DNA from: Drechmeria coniospora | Taxonomy: Eukaryota > Ascomycota > Sordariomycetes > Hypocreales > Ophiocordycipitaceae | NCBI RefSeq assembly: GCF_001625195.1 | Contig: NC_054389.1 | Span: 10,226,520-10,290,519 of the forward strand | DNA length: 64,000 bases | Reading direction: 5' to 3' | Part shown: positions 24,766 to 34,062 of the stretch, in pieces | Layout of the letters: every line of letters starts with the position of its first letter | How positions within the stretch are numbered: position 1 is the first letter of the stretch | Translations under genes and position numbers: made by a program | Notes under the pieces: model-generated | Told to the model about the DNA's origin: nothing | What the model saw: only the letters and a program-made list of their open reading frames with translations | The model's database searches: none

Positions 24766-26899
24766 TTTCGCGGAACGGCACGGAAAGGGATGGAACGGGA
24801 CGGGGCGGAACAGGACAGAGGGTGGGAATTATGGCCTAGGCGACGTATCGAAGTGGATGCGGGGGAGCTTCGGCGGAGGGGCAGCGTAAATGGTGCGTAG
24901 GGAGGTTGGATGTTTGCCTGTGCGTGTATCTGCAGAGGGGGTGGGAGACTAGGTGTCACGACGACGGGAGAGGAAGGGGGACGAATGCACGGGCGAGGGG
25001 GAGGCAAGTGGAAGCGTCTCGCAACGCATCGTCAGATCAACGGCGCCCGTGGCTGCTATATATGCCTCAGCTTCTCTCGCACTCGTCTGGCGACGCGACA
25101 TTCCGACGACAAAGGCCATCGGGGCGTCGACCCCTCTCTCGTGCATCGCCAACGATTCGTCCACGGTGAGCGAGCTCGTGACACGGACGCACTGCGAGCA
25201 GCGTGTACGTGTTCGCTCGCAGAGAGTTCGGCATTGGACGGGGGGGGGGGGGGGGGAAGAGGGGAAGGGCGGAAGTTTCCATCATAGTGACCTCACACGG
25301 GCTCGGGCTCGACGGCGGCGCCTGCAGTGGTGCTGACCACGTCCCGGTAGTCAGGGCCGTCGAGGTTTGCCACTGGCTGCTTCTCGACGCCACGAGGAAG
25401 ACAGGTGACGGCCGGGATGAGTTTGCGTCGATCGTCGAAGGCTGGCCGTGGAGGTATCTCGGGATTCGGCGTGCGTCGCTGGCCGTGTCGCCGGTGGTTG
25501 CTGGTTGGTCGGTTTCAAGATGGTCGGTGGTTGTGGTGAATGATGCCGGATGGATGGTGTGTGGTGCTGGATGGTGAGTGGTGCGTGGCCTCTGGTGGGT
25601 GGTGAATTGGTGAACGGGTGAGCAGGAGAACCGACGAGGAGCAACGTCATCGGGAGCGGAAGGTGGTGTGGCCGAGCGGGGGGAGATGGGATAATAGTAG
25701 AACTTGGCAGGCAGACAGGCCCCCCAACGGCGCTGTTGCCCCCTTTAACAGTGCATTGTTGCCTGATGGCGACATGCACTGAGCGAGCGGGGGGACTGCC
25801 GATGGCGGAGAAGTACTTGCATTGAGGACCTCTGGCCATTTTGTTCGCGAAGGAAATGCCGTCCACGACCAAGCATTCGTGCAGCTGCCCTTGTGCGATG
25901 TGCTACATTTGCTCCAATGTAGTGCTGCATGTAGTAAGAGTACTACTGTACGAAGCACGGAGCCCATTTGCAGTACTTCCAACTACAAGTGCGCAGCACA
26001 CTATATGTTGAGCATGTAGCGCCCGGAACCACTCCGAGTGCGCCGGCCCGGCACAGAGAATACCCAGCCCAGCTAATTATTACTTACAAGTATGTGTACG
26101 CTGACGTCAAGGAGCACAGTAGGCAACATACCACATATATGGTCATGTGTGTAGGCCGTCCCCATACTTGACATGAGGGAAGGAAGAGGCTCCTCTACGG
26201 CTCCTCAGTCCGCAGCGCCCCAGCGGCTAGCACCAAACCTCCTCACTGTACGGAGTACGGGAGTGCAACCATTACCTCTTGAACGTAACTACCAGGTACA
26301 GTAATACCCACAAGAAATCGTCGGACACTAGGTCACCGTTGCTATGGGGCAGGAGTATTGTTGTCTCCGTTGACCTACATGTAAGTACAGTAATACTTGC
26401 ATGCATTTCTTGGTGGGCATCACCGGACGCGGATAGTACCGTACAAGAAAGTCCATGTACAGCACTTGCTACCCACAAGTTGTGTCCTGACACTAAGTAC
26501 TGTACAGTATGGCTCCTTGTGGGGAAAGAGTATTGACTCCGCCGTCCTACATACTGAAAGTACAGTAAAGCACCTGCGCGGATTACTCTTGCACGCATTT
26601 CTCGTGGGTGGGCGGCACTGAAGGCGGACAGTGCTGCATTGACATGAAGGCGCCCGTCGCCATGAACCGTTGCCAGTCGTAGACACACAGCCTTGGTTCA
26701 TCATGGCTCATGGCTCGCCAAACGCCGTGCAAAAATGGGTAGGCTCCCCCTTCGGTGTCTCGCTCAGTTCGGTCGAACGTGGCCGAATTGGTTCGCTGCT
26801 TGTTATGGTATGGTGCTTGTAATAACGCCAACCCCTCCATCAATTTCGTAGAGTCTCCTGCGAATCACGGTGTGCAGAGAGGAAAAAAAGAATGGCACG
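24766..26899. other. Intergenic with G17 tract and a 170-bp tandem duplication
   Basis: Formate dehydrogenase upstream region, then a 17-base G run (25240-25256), a GGT/GTG-rich stretch (25480-25670) and GTAC words. Two related units lie at about 26321-26440 and 26488-26635. Both run gacacta, gtatt, gactcc-like, cctacat, gtacagtaa, cttgcacgcatttctcgtggg-like, then gcggacag. No gene supported. Confidence 0.5.
25057..25063 (-). promoter_or_regulatory. TATA-like box for formate dehydrogenase
   Basis: TATATAT in the context GCATATATAGC on the minus strand, about 290 bases upstream of the start codon. The stretch between is C/T-rich in the sense direction, as in a fungal leader. Confidence 0.4.
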
Positions 26900-26973
26900 T
26901 GGTTTCGCCCGGGCTCGAACCGGGGACCTTCTCGGTGTTAGCGAGAAATCATGACCAACTAGACCACGAAACC
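26900..26973 (-). tRNA. tRNA-Val(AAC)
   Basis: Minus strand. The acceptor GGTTTCG pairs with CGAAACC, discriminator A. D-arm TGGTCTAGTTGGTCA. The anticodon stem TCTCG/CGAGA encloses the loop CTAACAC, so the anticodon is AAC. Variable loop AGGTC, T-arm CCCGG TTCGAGC CCGGG. No intron. All stems pair. Confidence 0.97.
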
Positions 26974-27936
26974 AGCGAATTCGTTGAAGAAACGACGGAC
27001 TCAGGTGCCCTATGAGCCTTTTTTCATGAGCGGGTCACGATGGAACGGCGGGGAGCGGGGCGAACGGCCAATGTGCCGACATTCCGAGTTTAATAAAGTA
27101 CATGCTACTTACTGTACTTAATTAAGTAAGTACTTAAGTAGTTGTCTGTCGTTCGTCCCACGTCGCACACTTCACGCACCGACTACTGACGTACTTGTAC
27201 TTGTAGGCTTGCTGATTTCTTTCTAGCTCATTACACACCTATGCTCTTATACAAAGTAGCGGGCCATGTTTTTTTCAGCTGTACTTGCCCTCTTACGAGC
27301 TCTGTTGCGGACTTGATCGCCGATGATGATGCAATCCGACCTGGCTGAATCCCCTCTCCTCTGCTTAATAGAGATGCCGACGAAATGCCGACGAAATGCC
27401 GAGGGTGTGATGGTGCATTATACTCTGGACAAGTACTGCAAGTACAGTAATACTCCATACATGTAACTAGACGGGAAAGGTAAACGTGAACGGTAGAACA
27501 AACGAACGGATGCCCAAGGTGTGAGACGCTTTCTGCAATTGAATCGGCCCTCGTTGCGATGGCAAGCCCTCTACTTATGCTCCGTCCGCAGACGTCATGT
27601 TAGCGGCTGTTGCCTCGAATTGAACATGTACGTACTCCGTAGTCATGATGTGATGCGAGTGATGTCGGCCATCCTCCCAAGAGTCTCGGCACCTCCAGGC
27701 ACCGACTACGAATGGGCCTGTCGCAGCTGACGATGAATTGCCATGATGATAACGAATACAAACCCGATCGCTGCGGTGCCGCATAACTGCCGAGAGATGC
27801 ACGGAGTATTTGCTCCGCACTGATATCCGTACTTGTATTACATGTAGACTTTACATGGAGCTGCACGAGCAAGTAATAATATTACTGTACTGTAATCGTC
27901 TCGCTCTGGTTGGTGGGGCATCCCCATCCAGTCTCG
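26974..27936. other. Intergenic between tRNA-Val and MFS gene
   Basis: GTAC words at 27095-27145 and 27420-27460. A direct cgacgaaatgc doublet lies near 27375. No gene or clear TATA box. Confidence 0.5.
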
Positions 27937-29852
27937 ATGACTAACGGGGCAGCAGGGCAACCGTCCTCCTCGCAGCTTCCTGCGCGCCAGCATCGCCACC
28001 CCAGCGCCGCAATGTCTGCCGTCGAACTCGACGAGGAAATCGATGAAGTCGAAGACGAAGATGCGCCGCTGCTCGACGAGAGCGGCCGTCGAGACAATGT
28101 CTGGGCCGAGGAGGCCGCGTCTTGGGGTCGGCTTCGAGGCCCAACGTCGCCCTGGAGGGTCGTCGAGGCCAAGCCCTGGCAGGCCCGGTCCGGCAGCACC
28201 ATCGTCCTCCTCGCCGCGACGGTCAAGTTTTGCATCACGGCGAGCGGCATGCTGATGCTCATCCCCCTCTACCGCCTCATCGAGGATGCCGTCTGCCACG
28301 CCTACTACGACGACTCCAGCCCGGAGTTGATGGACGAGAGGCGATGCAAGGGCGACGAGGTCCAGTCGCGCCTCGCCTACCTGCTCGGCTGGCTGGGCCT
28401 CTTCAACTCGATGATGAGTACGACGACCTCGGGGGTGCGTTGGGTTGGTTGGGTTGGGTTGGGTTGCGTGGCCGTTGCCGTTGACGTTGCCATCGCCCCA
28501 CGGCACCCCTGCGACCCCCCCCCCCCTCCCCGCCGACGATTTGCGGACGGACGATGACTGACGACGCAAACGAGCGGCAGCTCTCCTTGTCGCCTACCCC
28601 TACGGCTTGCTCGCCGACCGGCTCGGTCGAAAGCCGACGGCCGTCCTGGCCTATCTCGGCCTCGCCACCTCCTTCGCCTTCTCGCCCTTGATGTTCAGCC
28701 TGTGGCGGACGCAGGTCCGTGAGAACCCGTACCTGCTCATGACCGCCTCCCTCTTCTTGCTGCTCGGCGGCGGCGTTCCTGTCTTGCTCGCCACCCTCTA
28801 CGCCATGGCCGCCGACGTGAGCGCGGACGAGCAAAAGTGAGCATCCACTCCCCTCCCCCCCACCGCCCGCGGCGCTGCCCCGTCCTGACAGGCCTCCCCC
28901 CGTTTTCCCGCCTCGCAGGGCCGCGAGCTTCCTCTACCTCACCTTTGGCGCGACGGCCGGCGGCCTCGTCGGCCCGCTGCTCGCCGGCCTTCTCATGGAA
29001 AGGCACGGGCCGTGGGTGCCCATCTACGTCGTCATGGCCGTGACGCCCTTTATGCTCTGCATCTTCTTCTTCATCCCCGAGACGTTGCCGACCCGGTCGA
29101 AGCTAGACCGGCCTCTCGACGATTGGAGGAGCGCCGTTGCCGATGGTCTCGGGGACCTCGTCCGCTCCCTCGGCATGATGAGGAACGTCAACATCCCGCT
29201 GATCCTCGTCACCTTCCTCTTCCAGAGCGCACGCTTTACCGCCTACACCTCGACCTTGGTGCAGTACGTGAGCAAGCACTTTGGCTGGACGCTGGCCGAG
29301 ACGAGTCTCCTGCTATCCCCTCTGGGCATCCTGAACCTCGTCGTCCTCGTCGCCCTGCCCAAGCTGTCGCGGGTGCTCATGTCGCCGCGCTTCCGATTCA
29401 CCGTCTTCGGCAAGGACCTCTTCCTGACCCAGGTCTCGACCCTCATCATCATCGTCGGCGCCCTCATCGAAGCCTTCAGCCGGCACGTTGGCATTTTCCT
29501 GTTCGGCCTCTTCATCGGCACCTTTGGCGCCGCCGACAGCCCCCTCGCCCGCGCCACCGTCTCGCATCACGTCGACGGCCGGCACACGTCGAGGCTGTAC
29601 GCCTTGATCGGCATCGTCGAGGTGCTGGGGGGCTTCGTCGGGGGGCCCGCTCTCGCCTGGTTCTTCGACCAAGGACTGCGCAGAAAAGGCTTGTACACGG
29701 GCCTGCCTTGGCTTTACGTTGCATCGCTCTGCAGCGTCGCCCTCGCCGCGCTCTTCTTCGTGCAGCCACCAAGGAAGAGCACCGAGGATGCGGCCTTTGA
29801 ACAGGGAGACGAACTGGATCGATCGGCGGAGCACGACTGGCATGCCGAATAG
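27937..29852 (+). CDS. Major facilitator superfamily transporter
   Basis: Integral membrane H+-coupled carrier or efflux protein of unknown substrate. Exons 27937-28417, 28581-28836 and 28919-29852; 556 residues. The joins are phase 1 (SMM-T-LLVAYPYGLLADRLGRK) and phase 2 (DEQ-K-AASFLYLTFG). The loop 2-3 MFS signature G-x-LADR-x-GRK is explicit. A roughly 65-residue acidic N-tail (ELDEEIDEVEDEDAPLL) precedes segment 1. TFGATAGGLVGPLLAGLLMERHGPW is typical of segment 5, and the second half begins at NIPLILVTFLFQSARFTAYTS. An alternative start is the ATG at 28012 (MSAVELDEE), which would remove 25 residues. The first intron (163 bases) is C/G-rich and long. No biosynthetic genes lie beside it, so a secondary-metabolite role is not supported. 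Confidence 0.88.
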
Positions 29853-30800
29853 TGCCACGTTCGGTTGGAGAATATTTCCGTCACATGCAGAGGCCAGACG
29901 TGACGATCCGATGTGGGATACGTCACCTCGGAATAATGGTGCTGCGGGTTTCCTCCCCGCCGTCGCGGAGGCTGGAATGGCCTTTGAGAAGGAACGGCGC
30001 ACCGATTTGTCGCCTTGTTAGAAAGTAATACTTGTGCATATTCCATGCCGCGCGTACGGAGCAAGCACAGTACAGTGCTCGTGTCGGTAGCTATACTTGC
30101 CTGGGCCGGTAGGGAGGGAAGCCTCCTAGGGGAAGGCATTGACACATGCAGGGACTCGGTATTATTACAAGTACTCGTTCGGCACGTGTATTACGTACCC
30201 AGTACTGTAATGATTACAGGGTATGAAATACAGAGTACTGTACGGAGTGTCATTATTGAAAGGACATTTGCATGTCAAGTACGGAGTACTCTGTGCATGG
30301 ACTGTATTTGTGCTTGAGCGTGCAAAAATTCGGGTAACGGATGCTTCAAGACTAGGTTCTGCCTGTGCTGTAATAACATGCATTACCGTACGGATACTTG
30401 TACTTGTACTGTACTCCGTATTTCGAGAAAACAATGAAGATTGCTATCATTAGGATAATGGTACTGGGCGCGCTGTGCTCCGTCCGGAGCAAGTGTAACG
30501 CAATTGTAACATGCAAGTAATGGGAAATTCGGGCCCAAATGACATGATGGCGACCGACCATGGCTCGCTTCCACTCGGAGCCCACTCGGAGCCACCCTTC
30601 GACGCTGTATAATGCGGCAGCTGCAGATTGATGGTTGGATTTATTTCATTTCAATTTTCGTCCAAGTAACCGCCGAGTGCATTGCTGAATATATAATGTC
30701 GCTCGGCCGTTGTGCGTGTAGGTGTATACCGTCATCTATGTCGCATGACGAGCAGGAGCAAAGGTTGAGAGAAAGGAGGGGGCTGCCCCTAGATGATCGT

Positions 30801-30956
30801 CTACGGATGCTTGCACCACGGTATGGATGATTGTTGCCGCCCGTGAAAAGAGTCGGCAATGGCGAGTATATCCGTCAGCGACAGACACTTCTTTGGTGGT
30901 ATTGGGCTGGCCGAAACGGCAAGGGCTAGCGGTAGAATCCAGAATGATATCGACAT
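30801..30956 (-). CDS. Small secreted two-cysteine peptide, copy 1
   Basis: 51-codon ORF on the minus strand with a clear signal peptide (MSISFWILPLALAVSA, cut before SPIPPKKC). The mature part is about 35 residues with cysteines at 24 and 48 and the ending QQSSIPWCKHP. Copy 2 (33157-33002) has the same start region, the same 23-residue Cys spacing and the same stop codon. Codons for the signal peptide through KKC differ at only three places (two silent), while the middle of the mature peptide is almost fully replaced. Relative to copy 2 the first Met codon is ACG, so this copy starts two codons later. TATAAAGG lies 150 bases upstream, with a pyrimidine-rich leader between. No family is recognised. 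Expression is unproved. Confidence 0.5.
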   Translation of the reverse strand: MSISFWILPLALAVSASPIPPKKCLSLTDILAIADSFHGRQQSSIPWCKHP

Positions 30957-31105
30957 CTTCGTGGTTGCTATATCAATGCGTACCCGCCCCGAGAGACTTT
31001 ATTCTTTTTTTTTCCCGTAAGGAAAGGAGATGAAAGACAGGTTAAAGGTTGCCGTGTATAGAGGGAACGACGAGCGGACGGTCCGGGACGAATGGGAAAC
31101 GAGCC

Positions 31106-31113
31106 CCTTTATA
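31106..31113 (-). promoter_or_regulatory. TATA box of secreted-peptide gene, copy 1
   Basis: GAGTATAAAGGGG on the minus strand, 150 bases before the ATG at 30956. It aligns exactly with the TATAAATAGG of copy 2. The leader between (gtcgttccctc, ctgtctttcatctcc) is conserved and C/T-rich. Confidence 0.5.
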
Positions 31114-31169
31114 CTCGCACCCAGTACTGCCTGGATATACTGTACAGGATATGGAGAATGAAGGAAGTC

Positions 31170-31343
31170 ATGAGCGGACGTATTGCTATCATTGTCCTTT
31201 CTATTGTTTGCAGTCCTATTGGTAGAGCACATGAACCATTCCTCGCACTTGAGTACTTACGTACTCGGGAAAAAAGAATCCCGTATAACGCAATCAGCTG
31301 GCCGAAAGAGGACGTGCGCAGAATGGAGCTGTCGTATAGTTGA
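31170..31343 (+). CDS. Putative secreted peptide with Kex2-like site, copy 1
   Basis: 57-codon ORF divergent from the two-cysteine peptide, 213 bases between start codons. Signal-like N-terminus (MSGRIAIIVLSIVCSPIGRA), then a short spacer and a dibasic EKR followed by IPYNAISWPK. Copy 2 keeps the frame through length changes that are multiples of three and keeps EKR and (M)P(N)NAI. An upstream in-frame ATG exists at 31158 but is not conserved. No family recognised. Alternatively it is a chance ORF in the shared promoter region. Confidence 0.3.
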   Translation: MSGRIAIIVLSIVCSPIGRAHEPFLALEYLRTREKRIPYNAISWPKEDVRRMELSYS

Positions 31344-31871
31344 TGGGTACTGTGCATGATGCAACTCGTATGCGCAGATGATGGTATCGACTGCGCTCCG
31401 TAGCGTGCAGCATCAAGCACTCATGCCCCCCGTACTTACTTGGGAAGTATAGGGGCGAGAACACTGGGTATCGCAACGTGCAGGACCGAGCTCACTATAG
31501 GGGCAGAGTAAGTAATATTGATTACTTGTGCTCATGGAGCGACGTGCAAGATCAAGGTCCGTTCAAGTACTTGCAGCACTTGCCGGTACTTGTACACGGT
31601 TATGGATGGCCCGATCAGGATCCAATTGAACGTCACGACTACTACATGAGTACCGTAACCGTACAATGTCCGGCTCATGTATGAATATCCTACGGGCGGG
31701 ATCGAGGGCGGTTATGTTGATGATGATGCTTGGTTTGGCCCGCAGATCGGGTTACTTGTGCATGTACTTGTGCATGTACTTGTGCATGTACTGTACTTGT
31801 ACATGCACAAATAGGCGTGCTCGCAAGTACTGTACTGTGCACTTATTTGCTTGTACTTACTGCAGTGACTC

Positions 31872-31933
31872 GACAAAAGTGACGATTCAGCTTTGGTGGT
31901 GCTACTCGTACAAATTGAATCGATATTTTTGCC
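31872..31933. repeat. 62-bp hairpin element, copy A
   Basis: 18-base imperfect inverted ends (gacaaaagtgacgattca against tgaatcgatatttttgcc, 14 of 18 pair) around a 26-base loop. The same 62-bp element lies at 38939-39000 with six differences, all transitions. It is missing at the matching point of duplication unit 2 (near 34030). Confidence 0.7.
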
Positions 31934-31970
31934 ACCCTACCATACGTACCTCTAATACAACTAGTTACTA

Positions 31971-32299
31971 ACAGTGCGGGGTCAAAAGTCTGTCAAAAAA
32001 ACGCGCGCATCGCGCTTCGCGTCCTCCCTTCCTAATACAATCACGACATTACGATTATCTTCAATTAAATATACACAACTTGGCCAAACAGAAGCCAATT
32101 TACGTAACTTTGGTGCAATTATATCCAGAAATCGTCAAAGGATCCAGAAAATTAAACCAGAGAGGATACCTAGGAAGAAACACTCTAGTAGGCAGCCTAC
32201 TACAGCCCCTACATACGACCATTAGGAACGGCAGTTCCCAGAGGCCTCCTTTAAACGGCAGTTTCTAGAGGTGCCATGCATGTATTACTGTCAAGTCTG
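31971..32299. mobile_element. Possible fragment of a Tc1/mariner-pogo-like element
   Basis: An AT-rich insert between the two duplication units. It opens cagtgcggggtcaaaagtct and continues gtcaaaaaaacgcgcgc, which resembles the ends of fungal mariner/pogo elements. One frame stays open for about 75 codons after it, but it shows no catalytic motif. No matching inverted end was found, so if mobile it is a remnant. Confidence 0.25.
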
Positions 32300-33001
32300 T
32301 ACAGTGCTCGTCTCAGCAGCTATGGGTTGGTAGGGAGGGAAGATTCCTAGGAGAAGGCATTGGCACATGCACAGTACTGTACTGTACGGTGCTTGTATTA
32401 CGTTCCGTGGCACTGTACAGGGTACGAAATACAGCGTACGGAGTAATTATTATTACTACTCCGTACTCCGTACTGAAAGGACATTTGCATGCCAAGTCCA
32501 GGGTACATGGATGGTATGTACAGTACAACGTTTTGTGCCTGAGCGTGCAATAATTTAGGTAATAAATACTTCAAGACTAGGCTCTGCCTGTAACAACATG
32601 TAAGTATTGCCGTACTAGTATATACTGTACAGCATTTCGGGCAAACAATAAATATTACTATAATTAGGATAATTAGGTAGTGATTGTATTGGGTTATGCG
32701 CTCGGAGCAAGTGCATGCAATGGGAAGTTCGGGCCCAAATGATATGCTGGTGACCCGACGACCATAGCTCGCTTCCACTCGGACCACCCTTCGACATTAT
32801 ATGATCCGCCAGCTGCAGACTGATGTTTGGATTTTGTTTTGTTTTATTTTCGTCCAAGTGACCGGTTGTTGTGCCGAGTGCATTGCTGGACTTATTATGG
32901 CACTCGGCCGTTGTACGTGTAGGTGTCTACCGTTGCCCATGACGTATGACGAGCAGGAGCAAGGGTTGAGAGAAAGGAGAGGGCTGCGCCCAGTTATTCG
33001 T

Positions 33002-33157
33002 CTACCTGCACCACGTCACGGATGATTGTTGCGGCCTATGCAGCCATTCGGTAACGGAGTATGCATTCGGTAGCCATTGACACTTCTTTGGTGGTGTTGG
33101 GCTGGCCGAGACGGCAAGGGCTAGCGGTAGAATGCAGAATGATATCGATAGCTTCAT
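33002..33157 (-). CDS. Small secreted two-cysteine peptide, copy 2
   Basis: 51-codon ORF on the minus strand. Signal peptide MKLSISFCILPLALAVSA, then SPTPPKKC and a mature region ending QQSSVTWCR. Mature cysteines are at residues 26 and 50, again 23 residues apart, which would allow one disulfide. TATAAATAGG lies 144 bases upstream and the leader is C/T-rich, the best promoter layout in this window. The mature middle (QWLPNAYSVTEWLHRP) is unlike copy 1, while the signal peptide is nearly identical. That pattern is seen in fast-evolving secreted proteins. Function unknown; an effector-like role is inference only. Confidence 0.55.
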   Translation of the reverse strand: MKLSISFCILPLALAVSASPTPPKKCQWLPNAYSVTEWLHRPQQSSVTWCR

Positions 33158-33300
33158 GGCTGCTATGTTGATGCGTACTCGGCCCAAGAGATTTCGATTA
33201 TTTCTTCGCAAGGAAAGGAGATGAAAGACAGATTAAAGGTTGCCGTGTACTGTAGAGAGGGAACGACGAGCGGACGGTCCGGGACGAATGGGAAATCGAG

Positions 33301-33310
33301 CCTATTTATA
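33301..33310 (-). promoter_or_regulatory. TATA box of secreted-peptide gene, copy 2
   Basis: GAGTATAAATAGGC on the minus strand, 144 bases before the ATG at 33157. It agrees with the canonical TATAWAWR and is conserved in position in unit 1. Confidence 0.6.
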
Positions 33311-33348
33311 CTCGCACCCAGTCCTGCCTGGACACGGAGAAAGAAGTC

Positions 33349-33495
33349 ATGAGCGGACGCATTGCTATTATTGTCCTTGCCATTGTTTGCAGCTCTATTG
33401 GTACGACACATGAACCATTATTACTTGCACTTACGTACTTTGAAAAAAGAATGCCGAATAACGCAATCCGTCTATCGTCCAGTTGGCCGAAATAG
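33349..33495 (+). CDS. Putative secreted peptide with Kex2-like site, copy 2 (shortened)
   Basis: 48-codon ORF, divergent from copy 2 of the two-cysteine peptide (191 bases between ATGs). Signal-like MSGRIAIIVLAIVCSSIG, then FEKR and MPNNAIRLSSSWPK and a TAG. In copy 1 the aligned codon after WPK is GAG. Beyond the TAG the frame continues EVRRMELSYG to TGA at 33526-33528, aligning with EDVRRMELSYS of copy 1. So copy 2 looks like the same ORF with one stop change. This may be decay or a real shorter product. Confidence 0.28.
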   Translation: MSGRIAIIVLAIVCSSIGTTHEPLLLALTYFEKRMPNNAIRLSSSWPK

Positions 33496-34062
33496 GAAGT
33501 GCGCAGGATGGAGCTGTCGTATGGTTGACAGGCACTGTGCAGGATGGAGCTCCTATGCGCAGATGATGGTGCTGCACTCCGTAGCGTGCAGGATCAAGCA
33601 CTCATGCCCCCGTAAGTATAAGTACTTGGGAGGTATAGGGGCGAGGACACCAACGTGCAGGATCGAGCTCATAATAGGGGCAGAGCAAGTACTTGTGCTC
33701 AGGGAGCGACGTGCAGGATCAAGGCCCATTCCCATGTACAGGTACTTGCAGTACTTACATGTCGGTACTTGCACACGGCCATGGTTGGCGGGTGCGCAGG
33801 ATCCAATTGAACGTGCGGCAGCTCTTGTGCACAACTAAGCACATGCACATGAAATCCGTACCTGTACAATGTCCGGATCTTGTACGGAGTATGAGTGTGC
33901 CATGGGCGGGATCGAGGGCGGTAATGTTGATGATGATAGTTTGGCCCGCGGATCGCGTTACTTGTGCATGTAGTTGTATGTGCACAATAGGCGTGCTCAC
34001 AGTGGGCGTACTGTACGTACACCTACTACATAAGTAGGTGCCTCTAATACAACTACTTACTG

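Larger units (their letters stand above)
30071..31970. repeat. Direct duplication, unit 1 (about 1.9 kb)
   Basis: First copy of a diverged direct repeat, from tacagtgctcgt to cctctaatacaact. Landmarks shared with unit 2 in the same order: gggagggaag...cctagg...aaggcatt, gaaaggacatttgcatg, cttcaagactagg, ttcgggcccaaatga, cgagtgcattgctg, gacgagcaggagcaa, aagaagtgt (minus strand), catgagcgga, gatccaattgaacgt, gggatcgagggcgg. Identity is roughly 80 per cent by eye, with many indels. Unit 1 contains an extra 62-bp hairpin element (31872-31933). Confidence 0.9.
32300..34062. repeat. Direct duplication, unit 2 (about 1.8 kb)
   Basis: Second copy of the 30071-31970 unit, in the same orientation. The internal motif gtgcaggat(c/g)(a/g)ag is repeated several times at 33537-33725, and a further similar word lies at 34365. 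It ends gcctctaatacaactact, matching the end of unit 1. Confidence 0.9.

Noticed and set aside
30434..30520. 28-codon ORF MKIAIIRIMVLGALCSV in duplication unit 1
   Set aside because: Signal-like, but the ATG and frame are not present in unit 2.
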